64,000 nucleotides of DNA from Actinomadura citrea (GCF_013409045.1 NZ_JACCBT010000001.1:7232669-7296668), one strand, 5' to 3'. Positions 51,227 through 60,940 are shown, counted from the first letter of the stretch. The notes: generated by a model not told the origin, from the letters alone. Numbers and translations are program-made.

Positions 51227-52795
51227 TTGCGCCCCCGCTCTGCTCTCAGCGTCCTCGCCGCCCTGCTCCTCGTCCTCGCCCTCGCGCCCGGCGCGCACGC
51301 CGCCGGCGCGGCGGCCGCGACCTTCACCAAGCCCTCCGACTGGGGCTCGGGGTGGGAGGGACGCTTCACGCTCACCAACGGCACCGACGCCGCGATCAAC
51401 GGGTGGCGGGTCGAGTTCGACCTGCCGTCCGGGACGTCCGTCGGGTCCTACTGGGACGCGCTGCTGACGAAGAACGGGCAGCGCAGCACGTTCCAGAACC
51501 GCGATTACAACGCCGTCGTCCCGCCCGGAGGGTCCGTCACGTTCGGGTTCCTCGGGAACGGTCCCGGGAGCCCGCAGAACTGCACGTTCAACGGCAGTCC
51601 CTGCGAGGGCGGGCCGGGCGATCCCCCGGGCGGGCTCGGTGCCCCCGGCACGCCCACCGTCACCGGACGGACCGACACCTCGCTGACGCTGGCCTGGCAG
51701 GCCGGAAGCGGGACGCCCGCCGGGTACCGGGTCTACGAGGGCTCGGTCCTCAAGGCGACCGTCAGCGGCACCGCCGCCACGATCGGCGGGCTCGCCAAAT
51801 GCTCGACGCACGGCTACACGGTCAAGGCCTACGACGACAAGGGCGAGTCGCCCGCCAGCGCCGCCGTCACCGGCACGACCAGCGGGTGCGCGACCGGCCC
51901 GCTGCCCAGGCACTTCCTGACCGGCTACTGGCACGACTTCGTCAACCCGGCGCAGGAGCTCAGGCTCTCCCAGGTGCCGGACCAGTACGACCTGGTCGCC
52001 GTGGCCTTCGGCGAGGCTACCGGCCGGGCCGGCGAGGTCTCGTTCCGCGTCGACCCCGAGCTGTCCACGGCACTCGGCGGCTACACCGACGCCCAGTTCA
52101 AGGCCGACATCGCCGGCCTGCACGCCAAGGGCAAGAAGGTCATCCTGTCGGTCGGCGGAGAGAAGGGCGCCATCCGGGTCGCGGACGGCGCGTCCGCGCA
52201 GCTGTTCGCCGACTCGGTCTCCGGGCTGATGACCCAGTACGGGTTCGACGGCGTCGACATCGACCTGGAGAACGGCCTCAACCCGACCTCCATGGAGCAG
52301 GCGCTGCGGGCGCTGCGGGCCAGGGCCGGAAGCGACCTGATCATCACGATGGCACCGCAGACGCTCGACATGCAGTCGACCGGTGCGGCGTACTTCCAGC
52401 TCGCGCTGAAGATCAAGGACATCCTCACCGTCGTCCACATGCAGTACTACAACTCGGGCGCGATGCTCGGCTGCGACCAGAAGGTCTACGGGCAGGGGAC
52501 GGTCGACTTCATGACCGCGCTCGCCTGCATCCAGCTGGAGAACGGGCTGCGCCCCGACCAGGTGTCGCTCGGGCTCCCGGCCGGGCCGGGCGCGGCGGGC
52601 GGCGGCGTCGTGGCGCCCTCGGCGGTCGGCAACGCGCTGGACTGCCTCGCCAAGGGCACCGGCTGCGGCACGTTCACGCCGTCGCGCGCCTACCCCGACA
52701 TCCGCGGCGCGATGACGTGGTCCATCAACTGGGACGTCACCAACGGCGGCGGCTTCGCCGGGACCGTCGGCCCGCACCTGGACACCCTGCCCTAG
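51227..52795 (+). CDS. Secreted GH18 chitinase (CBM2-FnIII-GH18)
   Basis: 522 aa starting at TTG 51227 with GGAG upstream. Signal peptide (about 1-25), CBM2-type domain (SDWGSGWEGRFTLTNG ... SPQNCTFNG), FnIII, then GH18 with FDGVDIDLENG (catalytic Glu348) and LTVVHMQYYNSG. The intact DGxDxDxE motif indicates an active enzyme. First gene of a five-gene run; the next start is 12 bp away. The CBM2 resembles that of the first chitinase, but the GH18 subfamily differs. Confidence 0.93.
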   Translation: MRPRSALSVLAALLLVLALAPGAHAAGAAAATFTKPSDWGSGWEGRFTLTNGTDAAINGWRVEFDLPSGTSVGSYWDALLTKNGQRSTFQNRDYNAVVPPGGSVTFGFLGNGPGSPQNCTFNGSPCEGGPGDPPGGLGAPGTPTVTGRTDTSLTLAWQAGSGTPAGYRVYEGSVLKATVSGTAATIGGLAKCSTHGYTVKAYDDKGESPASAAVTGTTSGCATGPLPRHFLTGYWHDFVNPAQELRLSQVPDQYDLVAVAFGEATGRAGEVSFRVDPELSTALGGYTDAQFKADIAGLHAKGKKVILSVGGEKGAIRVADGASAQLFADSVSGLMTQYGFDGVDIDLENGLNPTSMEQALRALRARAGSDLIITMAPQTLDMQSTGAAYFQLALKIKDILTVVHMQYYNSGAMLGCDQKVYGQGTVDFMTALACIQLENGLRPDQVSLGLPAGPGAAGGGVVAPSAVGNALDCLAKGTGCGTFTPSRAYPDIRGAMTWSINWDVTNGGGFAGTVGPHLDTLP

Positions 52796-52806
52796 GGAGC
52801 CGGTCT

Positions 52807-54570
52807 ATGAAGAGGATTTTGGTTCTGGCGGCCGTGATCGCCGGACTGCCGGCCGGGGTCACGGCCCCGGCACACGCGGAGAACATCCTGGCCAACGCCG
52901 GGTTCGACAGCGGTTCGCTCAGCCCCTGGACGTGCGACGGCGGGTCGGTCGTGACCAGCCCGGCGCGGACGGGCGGCCACGCGCTCGCGGGCGGGGTGTC
53001 GGCCGGGAGCACCGGCCAGTGCACGCAGACCGTGAACGTGAGGGCGAACACCGCCTACACGCTGTCGGCCTGGGTGCGCGGCAGCTACGTCTACCTCGGC
53101 GTGACGGGCGGAACCTCCGTGTGGACGCCGTCCGCCGCCGACTTCACCAAGCTGTCGGTGACGTTCACGACCGGCGCCGACCAGACGTCCGTGCAGATCT
53201 ACCTGCACGGCTGGTACGGCGCCGGCGCCTACCACGCCGACGACGTCGCCCTCGACGGCCCCGGCGGCGAGCCCCAGCCGGGGGTGCCGGGGGTGCCCGA
53301 GGACCCGAAGGCCGGCGCCGTCACCGACGGCTCGATCGCCCTGCGCTGGGGGGCGTCGTCGGGGACGGTCACCGGCTACCGCGTCTACGAGGGCGGCGCG
53401 GTCAAGGCCGCGGTCACCGGGACGAGCACCACCGTCTCGGGCCTGGCCGCGTGCAGCTCGCACACCTTCACGGTCGCCGCCTACAACGACCTCGGCGAGT
53501 CCGCGAAGTCCGGGCCCGTCAGCGCGCGGACCGGCGGCTGCACCGACAGCGGGCTGCCCGAGCACGCGCTCGTCGGCTACCTGCACGCGAGCTTCGCCAA
53601 CGGCTCCGGCTACGTGCGCATGGCGGACGTCCCGGACGCGTGGGACATCATCGACCTGGCGTTCGGCGAGCCGACGTCGCCCACCTCCGGCGACATCCGG
53701 TTCACCCGCTGCCCGGCGGGCGAGTGCGCGAACGTGGAGAGCGACGAGGAGTTCATCGCCGCGATCCGCGCGAAGCAGGCGCAGGGCAAGAAGGTGCTGA
53801 TCTCGATCGGCGGCCAGAACGGGCAGGTGCAGCTCACGACGGCGGCCGCGCGGGACGCGTTCGTCCGGTCCGTCTCGGCCATCATCGACAGGTACGGGCT
53901 GGACGGCCTGGACGTCGACTTCGAGGGCCACTCGCTCTACCTGAACGCGGGCGACACCGACTTCCGCAACCCGACCACCCCGGTCATCGTCAACCTCATC
54001 TCGGCCCTGAAGTCGCTGAAGGCCGAGTACGGCGCCGATTTCGTCCTGACGATGGCGCCCGAGACGTTCTTCGTCCAGGTCGGGCACCAGTTCTACGGCG
54101 GCGCGGGCGGCGGCGACAACCGGACGGGCGCGTACCTGCCGGTGATCGACGCGATGCGGGACGACCTGACCGTCCTGCACGTCCAGGACTACAACTCCGG
54201 CCCGGTGATGGGCCTGGACGGCCAGTACCACACCATGGGCGGCGCCGACTTCCACATCGCGATGACCGACATGGTGAAGGCCGGGTTCCCGGTGGCGGGC
54301 ACCGGTCGCACGTTCCCGGGGCTGCGTCCCGACCAGATCGCGGTCGGCCTGCCCGCCGCGGTCAGCGCCGGCAACGGGCACACGCCGCCCGCCCAGGTGC
54401 AGCAGGCCGTGACCTGCCTGGTCAAGGGGCAGGGCTGCGGCTCCTACACGCTGCGCGGCGGGACGTCCCCCGACCTGCGCGGGCTGATGACGTGGTCGAT
54501 CAACTGGGACCGCTACTACGGCTGGGAGTTCATGAACAGCCACGAGCCCTTCCTGAACGGCCTCCCCTGA
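52807..54570 (+). CDS. Secreted GH18 chitinase (CBM-FnIII-GH18)
   Basis: 587 aa. Signal peptide (about 1-24, AHA/EN), a jelly-roll carbohydrate-binding module of the CBM4/CBM16 kind (ILANAGFDSGSLSPW ... YHADDVALDGP), an FnIII domain close to that of the first chitinase, and GH18 with LDGLDVDFEGH (Glu373). Co-transcribed with the preceding chitinase (12-bp gap). Its different binding module may target another chitin surface. Confidence 0.92.
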   Translation: MKRILVLAAVIAGLPAGVTAPAHAENILANAGFDSGSLSPWTCDGGSVVTSPARTGGHALAGGVSAGSTGQCTQTVNVRANTAYTLSAWVRGSYVYLGVTGGTSVWTPSAADFTKLSVTFTTGADQTSVQIYLHGWYGAGAYHADDVALDGPGGEPQPGVPGVPEDPKAGAVTDGSIALRWGASSGTVTGYRVYEGGAVKAAVTGTSTTVSGLAACSSHTFTVAAYNDLGESAKSGPVSARTGGCTDSGLPEHALVGYLHASFANGSGYVRMADVPDAWDIIDLAFGEPTSPTSGDIRFTRCPAGECANVESDEEFIAAIRAKQAQGKKVLISIGGQNGQVQLTTAAARDAFVRSVSAIIDRYGLDGLDVDFEGHSLYLNAGDTDFRNPTTPVIVNLISALKSLKAEYGADFVLTMAPETFFVQVGHQFYGGAGGGDNRTGAYLPVIDAMRDDLTVLHVQDYNSGPVMGLDGQYHTMGGADFHIAMTDMVKAGFPVAGTGRTFPGLRPDQIAVGLPAAVSAGNGHTPPAQVQQAVTCLVKGQGCGSYTLRGGTSPDLRGLMTWSINWDRYYGWEFMNSHEPFLNGLP

Positions 54571-54630
54571 CGGTCCTTCCCCGACGCCCCGCCTCCTTCA
54601 CCGGAGCCCACCCCCACCGGAAGGAAACCC

Positions 54631-55500
54631 ATGCGATCGACCCGCAGGAAGGCCGCCGCGGCGGCGGCCGCCGTGCCGGCCGCGTCCGCGCTGGCCGTGC
54701 TCGGCACGGCCACCGCCGCGAGCGCGCACGGCACGATGTCCGACCCGCCCAGCCGCGTGTACGTGTGCAACCAGGAGGGTCCGGAGAGCCCGGAGTCGGA
54801 CGCCTGCAAGGCGGCCGTCGCGGCCGGCGGCACGCAGGCCTTCTACGACTGGAACGAGGTGTCGCTGCTGGACGCGGGCGGACGGCACCGGGAGATCATC
54901 CCGGACGGGCAGCTGTGCAGTGCCGGGCGGGCCAAGTACCGGGGCCTGGACCTCCGGCGCGCGGACTGGCCCGCCAAGCCGATGAGGGCGGGCCGGCAGA
55001 CCATCACCTACCGCGCGTCCGCGCCGCACGGGGACAGCAACTTCGATTTCCTCATCACCCGCGAGGGCTGGGACCCGACGCAGCCGCTGCGGTGGGGCGA
55101 CCTCGTCCCGCTGGCCGGTTTCACGCACCAGAACCCGTCCGAGTACACCGACTGGACGCTGGAGATCCCGCCGCGGACGGGCCGCCACGTCCTGTACTCG
55201 ATCTGGCAGCGGGTGCTGGGCAGCCAGGAGGCGTTCTACACCTGCTCCGACGTCGACTTCGGAGGGACCGGCGACCCGACGCCGACCCCCACCCCGACTC
55301 CCACGCCCACCGAGACCCCGCCCCCCACACCGGCCCCCGCACCGACCGGGACGCCGGGCGGAACGTGGAAGGCGGGGACGTCCTATGCCGCGGGCGACCG
55401 GGTGACCTATGGCGGCGCGACCTACGCGTGCCGCCAGGCGCACACGGCGATCGCCGGATGGGAGCCCCCGGCCACGGCCGCGCTCTGGCAGCCGGCCTGA
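54631..55500 (+). CDS. AA10 lytic polysaccharide monooxygenase with CBM5/12
   Basis: 289 aa. The signal peptide ends ASA before His33, which becomes the mature N-terminal His of the copper histidine brace; the second His is in SAPHGDSNFDF. A Thr-Pro linker of repeated TPTP leads to a C-terminal CBM5/12 (WKAGTSYAAGDRVTYGGATY ... GWEPPATAALW). Oxidative cleavage of crystalline chitin would help the adjacent chitinases. AAGGAAA precedes the ATG. Confidence 0.95.
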   Translation: MRSTRRKAAAAAAAVPAASALAVLGTATAASAHGTMSDPPSRVYVCNQEGPESPESDACKAAVAAGGTQAFYDWNEVSLLDAGGRHREIIPDGQLCSAGRAKYRGLDLRRADWPAKPMRAGRQTITYRASAPHGDSNFDFLITREGWDPTQPLRWGDLVPLAGFTHQNPSEYTDWTLEIPPRTGRHVLYSIWQRVLGSQEAFYTCSDVDFGGTGDPTPTPTPTPTPTETPPPTPAPAPTGTPGGTWKAGTSYAAGDRVTYGGATYACRQAHTAIAGWEPPATAALWQPA

Positions 55501-55513
55501 CGGGCCGGCCACG

Positions 55514-56134
55514 ATGAGGCGCGGCCTGACGACGTCCGGCTCGCTGGCACTGGTAGCCGCGTGCGTCGTCCTGCTCGCGGTCCAGTGCGGGGCCGGCGGC
55601 GGTCCGCCGTCGCCGGTCCCCGTGCGGGCGCGCGGCGGGACCGGGTTCAACTCCACCGACGTCATGTTCCTGCAGATGATGGTCCCGCATCAGGGCCAGG
55701 GCGTGAGGCTCGCCCGGATCGCCCGCGGGCGTCCCGTCCGTCCCGAGGTCGCGACGCTGGCCGCGGCGATCGAGACGACGCAACTCGCCGAGATCAGGGA
55801 CATGGCGGGAAGGCTGCGGGCCTGGCACCGGCCGCCGACGGCGGACCCGCACTCCCACGAGCACGACCTGCACGGCGGAATGCCCGCGACCACCGACGCC
55901 GAGCTGAAGGCGCTGGCGAGGACGCCGCCGGACCGGTTCGAGCGCGCGTTCCTCGACCTGCTGATCGCCCACCAGGACGACGCCGTCCAGCTGGCGCGGC
56001 TGGAGACCGGCGGGGGCGAGGACGCGTGGACGAGGCGGCTCGCGCGGCGCGTCGACGGCTCCCGCTCGGCCGAGATCGGCCAGATGCTGACGCTCCTCGG
56101 TTCCCCGACCCCGAAGAACCACCCCCAGAAGTAG
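55514..56134 (+). CDS. Exported DUF305 protein
   Basis: 206 aa with an N-terminal signal/anchor (about 5-27; the Cys at 25 lacks a good lipobox). DUF305 features are MFLQMMVPHQGQG and LDLLIAHQDDAVQLARL, where each usual His-His is His-Gln. A His-rich insert (DPHSHEHDLHGGM) lies between them. Some DUF305 proteins, such as cyanobacterial CopM, bind copper. It sits 13 bp after the copper-dependent LPMO and just before a chitinase, so a copper-supply role is a plausible inference. Confidence 0.85.
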   Translation: MRRGLTTSGSLALVAACVVLLAVQCGAGGGPPSPVPVRARGGTGFNSTDVMFLQMMVPHQGQGVRLARIARGRPVRPEVATLAAAIETTQLAEIRDMAGRLRAWHRPPTADPHSHEHDLHGGMPATTDAELKALARTPPDRFERAFLDLLIAHQDDAVQLARLETGGGEDAWTRRLARRVDGSRSAEIGQMLTLLGSPTPKNHPQK

Positions 56135-56143
56135 GTGTTCGGC

Positions 56144-58705
56144 ATGCGCAGATCAACCGGAATCCTTCTGACCTTCGTGGTCGTGGCGGCGCTGGCCGTC
56201 GCGCCCGCGCGGGCGGCCGACAGGCTGACGGCGGCCTTCAGCCTGTCCGGCACGACCGGCAAGTACGTGGTCGGCAACCCCGGGTCCGCCGACGTCAGCG
56301 GCTGGAAGCTCGTGTTCGGGCTGCCCGCCGGGGTGACGGCGAGCAACCCGCAGAACGCCGCGCTGGCGCAGAACGGCACGAAGGTGACGCTCACCCCGGC
56401 GTTCTACATCAACACGGTCAAGGCGGGCGGGAGCACCGAGCCCTACAGCCCGACGTTCACGCTCAGCTCCGCCGCCCAGCCGACGAGCTGCACGCTGAAC
56501 GGCGCGAACTGCGACGGGACGGGTGAGCCCCCGCCCGCGCCCGCGGGCGTCACCGCGGAGTACACGGTCAGCGGGTCCCAGGCCAAGGTCGTCGTCGCGA
56601 ACCACACCGGCGCGCCGATCAGCAACTGGTCCGTCGTCTTCGACCTCCCGGCCGGCGTGACCGCGAGCAACGCCGGCAACGGGACGGTCGGCCAGAGCGG
56701 CACCACGGTCACCCTCACCCCCGTCCACTACAACTCCACGATCGGAGCCGGGCGGACGACCGAGCCCTACAGCCCGACGTTCACCGTCAGCACGTCCGGC
56801 GCCGAGCCGACGAGCTGCCGCGTCAACGACGTCAACTGCGACGGGACCCCCGACGTGCCGCCGAGCGCGCCCGGCGGCCTGAAGTCCACGGTCAAGACCA
56901 CCAAGACCGTCTCGCTGGCCTGGGACGCGGCGAAGCCCGGGAGCCTGCCGGTCACCGCGTACGAGGTCTACACCGGGTCGACGCTCGCGAGCACCGTCCC
57001 CGAGACGAACGCCACGGTCACCGGCCTCACCCCGAACACCGAGTACACGTTCACGGTGAAGGCCCGCGACCGGAAGGGGAACCTGTCCCCCGCCGGGGGG
57101 CCCATCACCGTCAGGACCAACGACCCGGCCGCCGACACGCAGGCGCCGACCGTCCCGTCCGGGCTGCACAGCACCGGCAAGGACTCCTCCGGCGTGAAGC
57201 TCGCGTGGACGGCCTCGACCGACAACACCGGCGTCGCGAACTACGACGTGCTGGTGGACGGGAAGGTCGCCACGACCGTGGCCGGCACGAGCGCCACGGT
57301 CGCGGGCCTGTCGCCGTCCACCGAGTACGCGTTCGCCGTCCGGGCGCGCGACCTGTACGACAACATGTCGGCGGCGAGCGCGGCGGTGAAGGTGAAGACC
57401 GACGACGTGGTCGCAGACGGCTACGCGCGCGTCGGCTACTTCGTCCAGTGGGGCATCTACGGCCGCCAGTACTTCGTGAAGAACCTGGACACCACCGGCA
57501 ACGCCGCCCGCCTCACCCACATCAACTACGCGTTCGCGAACGTCGACCCGGTCAACCTGACATGCCTGCAGGGCGTGACGAAGGGCACCACGTCCGACCC
57601 GCAGGACCCGGGCCAGGGCGACGGAGCGGGCGACGCCGAGGCCGACTACGGGCGCCCGTTCAGCGCCGCGCAGTCGGTGGACGGCGTGGCCGACACGGGC
57701 TGGGAGAAGCTGCGCGGCAACTACAACCAGCTGAAGAAGCTCAAGGCCAAGTACCCGAAGCTGAAGGTGCTGATCTCGATCGGCGGCTGGACGTACTCCA
57801 AGTACTTCTCCGACGTCGCTAAGACCGACGCGTCCCGCAAGAAGTTCGCCGCGTCCTGCATCGACACCTACATCAAGGGCAACCTGCCCGACTACAACGG
57901 CGCGGGCGGGCCGGGCACGGCCGCCGGGATCTTCGACGGCATCGACCTCGACTGGGAGTGGCCGGGCGCCGAGGGCCACGCCGGCAACCACGTCGGCCCG
58001 GACGACAAGCACAACAACACGCTGCTCATCGCCGAGTTCCGCCGCCAGCTCGACGAGCTGACCAGGTCGACCGGCAAGCGGTACCTGCTGTCGGCGTTCA
58101 CCCCCGCCGACCCGGCGAAGATCGACGCAGGCTGGGAACTGGCGGAGGTCGCCAAGTCCATGGACATCTTCAACGTCCAGGGCTACGACTTCCACGGCGC
58201 CGGCAGCGACAACTCCTGGGAGCCCAACAGGACGGGCCACCAGGGCAACCTCTACACCGACCCCGACGACCCGTACTCGTTCCACTTCAGCGTCGAGAAC
58301 GCGGTCAAGCCGTACCTGGACGCCGGGGTCGACCCGCGCAAGCTGACGCTCGGCCTCGCCTACTACGGCCGCGGCTGGCAGAACGTGACCGACGGCGGCA
58401 AGAGCGGCGAATGGCAGGACGCCAAGGGCGCGGCGCCCGGCCAGTTCCAAGAGGAGGCCGGAACGCGCGGCTACGGCAACCTGATCGCGGGCGTGCCCAA
58501 CTGCAGGATCGTCCACGACGAGCAGGCGGTGGCGACGTCCTGCTACACCGGCGACAACGGCCAGTGGTGGACCTTCGACGACGCCTGGTCCATCCAGAAG
58601 AAGACCGCCTGGCTGCGGAGCAAGAACCTGCTCGGCGCCATGATCTGGGAGATGTCCGGCGATCCGGGCGTCCTGACCAAGGCCCTCGACGACGGCCTGA
58701 AATGA
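56144..58705 (+). CDS. Large secreted GH18 chitinase (CBM2x2-FnIIIx2-GH18)
   Basis: 853 aa. Signal peptide (about 1-25), two tandem CBM2-like domains each ending with STEPYSPTF or TTEPYSPTF and a Cys pair, two FnIII domains (about 245-430), and a GH18 barrel (about 435-850). FDGIDLDWEWPG holds catalytic Glu605; WGIYGRQYFV, SIGGWTYS and VQGYDFHG are further subsite motifs. ATG 56144 was chosen over GTG 56135. Last gene of the operon. Confidence 0.94.
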   Translation: MRRSTGILLTFVVVAALAVAPARAADRLTAAFSLSGTTGKYVVGNPGSADVSGWKLVFGLPAGVTASNPQNAALAQNGTKVTLTPAFYINTVKAGGSTEPYSPTFTLSSAAQPTSCTLNGANCDGTGEPPPAPAGVTAEYTVSGSQAKVVVANHTGAPISNWSVVFDLPAGVTASNAGNGTVGQSGTTVTLTPVHYNSTIGAGRTTEPYSPTFTVSTSGAEPTSCRVNDVNCDGTPDVPPSAPGGLKSTVKTTKTVSLAWDAAKPGSLPVTAYEVYTGSTLASTVPETNATVTGLTPNTEYTFTVKARDRKGNLSPAGGPITVRTNDPAADTQAPTVPSGLHSTGKDSSGVKLAWTASTDNTGVANYDVLVDGKVATTVAGTSATVAGLSPSTEYAFAVRARDLYDNMSAASAAVKVKTDDVVADGYARVGYFVQWGIYGRQYFVKNLDTTGNAARLTHINYAFANVDPVNLTCLQGVTKGTTSDPQDPGQGDGAGDAEADYGRPFSAAQSVDGVADTGWEKLRGNYNQLKKLKAKYPKLKVLISIGGWTYSKYFSDVAKTDASRKKFAASCIDTYIKGNLPDYNGAGGPGTAAGIFDGIDLDWEWPGAEGHAGNHVGPDDKHNNTLLIAEFRRQLDELTRSTGKRYLLSAFTPADPAKIDAGWELAEVAKSMDIFNVQGYDFHGAGSDNSWEPNRTGHQGNLYTDPDDPYSFHFSVENAVKPYLDAGVDPRKLTLGLAYYGRGWQNVTDGGKSGEWQDAKGAAPGQFQEEAGTRGYGNLIAGVPNCRIVHDEQAVATSCYTGDNGQWWTFDDAWSIQKKTAWLRSKNLLGAMIWEMSGDPGVLTKALDDGLK

Positions 58706-58748
58706 ACGGGCCCGAGATGACGGCCTGAGCCCGTCCCGTCCCCGATCC

Positions 58749-58788
58749 CAGGGCCGGCGTCGCTGCCCCGCTCGCGGCGCCGGCCCTG
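58749..58788 (+). terminator. Terminator after chitinase operon
   Basis: CAGGGCCGGCG (58749-58759) and CGCCGGCCCTG (58778-58788) form an 11-bp stem 44 bp past the stop. Confidence 0.7.
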
Positions 58789-58996
58789 TTCCATGCTCAG
58801 ATCAGCGGGTCTTCTCCGGCTCGGGCGTGCCGGGAAGCCGGCGGTCCCGCGTGCGTCTGGCGCGGAGACGGGGATCACGCGGGGCCGCCGGTGTCTCCGG
58901 CGGGAACCGTTCATCACCTGGGGCTGGGGGCGCAGCCGCTGGAGCCGGCCTCCTCGCCTCCGTGTCCCCGGGTGCACACCCAACCCTAGAACGTTG

Positions 58997-59039
58997 TTGG
59001 CGCTGCGGCAATAGCTTATTGGCGTTCCGCCAATAAGCT
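58997..59039. repeat. Tandem TTGGCG-N3-CGCCAATA palindromes
   Basis: The second unit is a perfect hairpin, AGCTTATTGGCG and CGCCAATAAGCT around TTC (59013 onwards). A one-mismatch copy, TTGGCG-CTG-CGGCAATA, begins 22 bp earlier at 58997. Confidence 0.75.
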
Positions 59040-59055
59040 GGACGGCAAGGCGCCC

Positions 59056-59724
59056 TCACCAGCGGTCGAGGTGGAGGATCTCCTCCAGCGGGACCCGTGG
59101 GGCCGGGCGGAAGGTGTCGCCGGTGTAGTAGGCGGTCGGGATGAGCGCGCCCTGCCGGACGTCCTCGGGCAGGCCGAGCAGCTCGGCGACCTCCCGCTCG
59201 TACGTCAGGTGCAGGGACGTCCACGCGGTGCCGAGCCCGCGGGCACGTGCCGCGAGGGAGTAGTTCCAGACGGCGGGCAGCAGCGAGCCCCACAGACCTG
59301 CCTGGTTGCCCTCCGGCAGCCGCCCGCCGGGCACGCGCAGGCACGGGACCACCAGGACCGGGACGTCGCCCATGCGGTCGGCCAGGTGGGCGGCGCTCTC
59401 CCCGACGCGGCGCTGCACTTCGGCGCGCTCCGGGTCGTCCTGGTACTGCCCGCCGCCGGCGCCGCCCGCCTGCGCGTAGGCGGCGAACGCGCGCCGGTAG
59501 TACTCGCCGATCGCCGCGCGCATCTCGGGGTCGGTGACGACGACCCACTGCCAGCCCTGCCGGTTGCTGCCGCTCGGCGCCTGCACGGCGATCTCCAGGC
59601 ACTCGCGGACCAGCTCCAGGGGGACGGGACGGTCGAGGTCGAGGCGCTTGCGCACGGTGCGCGTCGTGGTCAGCAGCTCGTCCGGGCTCAGCGGCAGCGT
59701 GGTCGTGCCCTCGTCAGTCGTCAT
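59056..59724 (-). CDS. Nitroreductase-family flavoprotein
   Basis: 222 aa. TTRTVRKRLDLDRPVP and QAPSGSNRQGWQWVVV are the FMN-binding N-terminal motifs; GSLLPAVWNYSLAARARGLGTAWTSLHL and the C-terminal IPTAYYTGDTF are typical. NAD(P)H-dependent reduction of a nitro, quinone or enone substrate is expected. ATG 59724 matches family N-termini; ATG 59733 is an alternative. Confidence 0.9.
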   Translation of the reverse strand: MTTDEGTTTLPLSPDELLTTTRTVRKRLDLDRPVPLELVRECLEIAVQAPSGSNRQGWQWVVVTDPEMRAAIGEYYRRAFAAYAQAGGAGGGQYQDDPERAEVQRRVGESAAHLADRMGDVPVLVVPCLRVPGGRLPEGNQAGLWGSLLPAVWNYSLAARARGLGTAWTSLHLTYEREVAELLGLPEDVRQGALIPTAYYTGDTFRPAPRVPLEEILHLDRW

Positions 59725-59876
59725 GCCCACCATCGTCCCCAGACGCCCCCGGGCTACCCGCTGCGGGGGCGGACCACGTAAGCCGGTAGGAGCGACCACC
59801 CTCCGTGTCGAGGATCAGGGGGAGCGTTCGGTGAGCTCGCCGGCAACTGCTCTTGGCAGATGCTCGGCCCGGCCGT

Positions 59877-60824
59877 TCACCTGGCCGGCAGGATCGTGCC
59901 GGTCCGCTTGAGGGTGCGCATCACCGGGCCGCTCTCCAGCGTCTGGATGGCGTCCAGAGCGCTCACCTGTTCGGTCAGGTACCGGTAGAGGTGGGCGTTG
60001 TCCCGGCAGATCACCTCGGCCATGAGGTTGGTCGTGCCGGTGGTGACGCCGACGAAGGAGACCTCAGGGTGGGTGGCCAGCGTTTCGGCGACCGCCACCA
60101 GTCCCGAGGGGCGTACCGACATCCAGAGCCGCGCCTGTGCCCGGTATCCCAGGGCGGGCGGGTCGAACTCGAGCTGGATCAGCAGCGCCCCCGAGCGGCG
60201 CAGGTGATCCAGCCGACGCCGGACCGTCGACTCCGACCAGCCGGTCGTGGTGGCCAGGTCGGCAAGGCTGGTCCGGCCGTCGGCCGCCAGCGTCTCCAGC
60301 AGGGCGTGATCGTTGGCATCGACGGCGGCCCGGCGTTCGGGGGCCGCGGTGTACCGGAGCCGCGCTGCTCGTTCTTCCTCCAGAGCGGCCAGCCCCGCCC
60401 AGCCGCTGGGGAGGGCGAAACCCCGCAGGAGCGAGTGGGCGCTCATCGCCAACACCTTGCTCGTCCGGGGCAATTTTTCCAGGAGCGACGCCTCGCCGTC
60501 CTCCAAGCGGGCCTGAGTGAAACAGGAGATCTCGGTTCCTCCCGAGAGCAGGTGGACGTAGAAGGTGTCAGGTCGGCGGGCCAATGCGGCGCCCAGCGCA
60601 TTCGAGGCGTCCGGGGTCGTCCGCAGCCGGATGGTCCACGAGGTGTAACCGAGCCGCGCCCCGTCAACGCCGCCCACCACACGGATCGCCCCACTCGACC
60701 GCAGCTTCCGGTAGCGCCGGGCGACCGTCTGCTCGGACGCCCCCAGCACCTCGGCGATCCGGCTGAACGGGGCTCTGCCTTCCAGCTGAAGAGCATGCAC
60801 CAATCCACGATCAATGGAATCCAC
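59877..60824 (-). CDS. Double-domain Lrp/AsnC-type regulator
   Basis: 315 aa with two tandem Lrp-like units. HTH 1: IDRGLVHALQLEGRAPFSRIAEVLGASEQTVARRYRKL; HTH 2 (about 170-210): NDHALLETLAADGRTSL with TGWSESTVRRRLDHL. Each is followed by a RAM-like region, the second with VSFVGVTTGTTNLMAEVICRD. Starts at GTG 60824, divergent from an NmrA-like gene it may control. Confidence 0.9.
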   Translation of the reverse strand: MDSIDRGLVHALQLEGRAPFSRIAEVLGASEQTVARRYRKLRSSGAIRVVGGVDGARLGYTSWTIRLRTTPDASNALGAALARRPDTFYVHLLSGGTEISCFTQARLEDGEASLLEKLPRTSKVLAMSAHSLLRGFALPSGWAGLAALEEERAARLRYTAAPERRAAVDANDHALLETLAADGRTSLADLATTTGWSESTVRRRLDHLRRSGALLIQLEFDPPALGYRAQARLWMSVRPSGLVAVAETLATHPEVSFVGVTTGTTNLMAEVICRDNAHLYRYLTEQVSALDAIQTLESGPVMRTLKRTGTILPAR

Positions 60825-60940
60825 CGCTCAAAGCTACTGCGATGGAGGAGTCCGCCGGATTCCAGCCGCGAACTGGCGCCGCGATGCCCACCGACAGGAG
60901 GCTCGACCCGCCGCGACAGCGATCGAAGGAGCCAGCAACG

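Larger units (their letters stand above)
58706..59055. other. Intergenic region with terminator and tandem palindromes
   Basis: 350 bp between converging genes with no credible coding region. Holds the hairpin at 58749-58788 and the repeat at 58997-59039. Confidence 0.55.
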
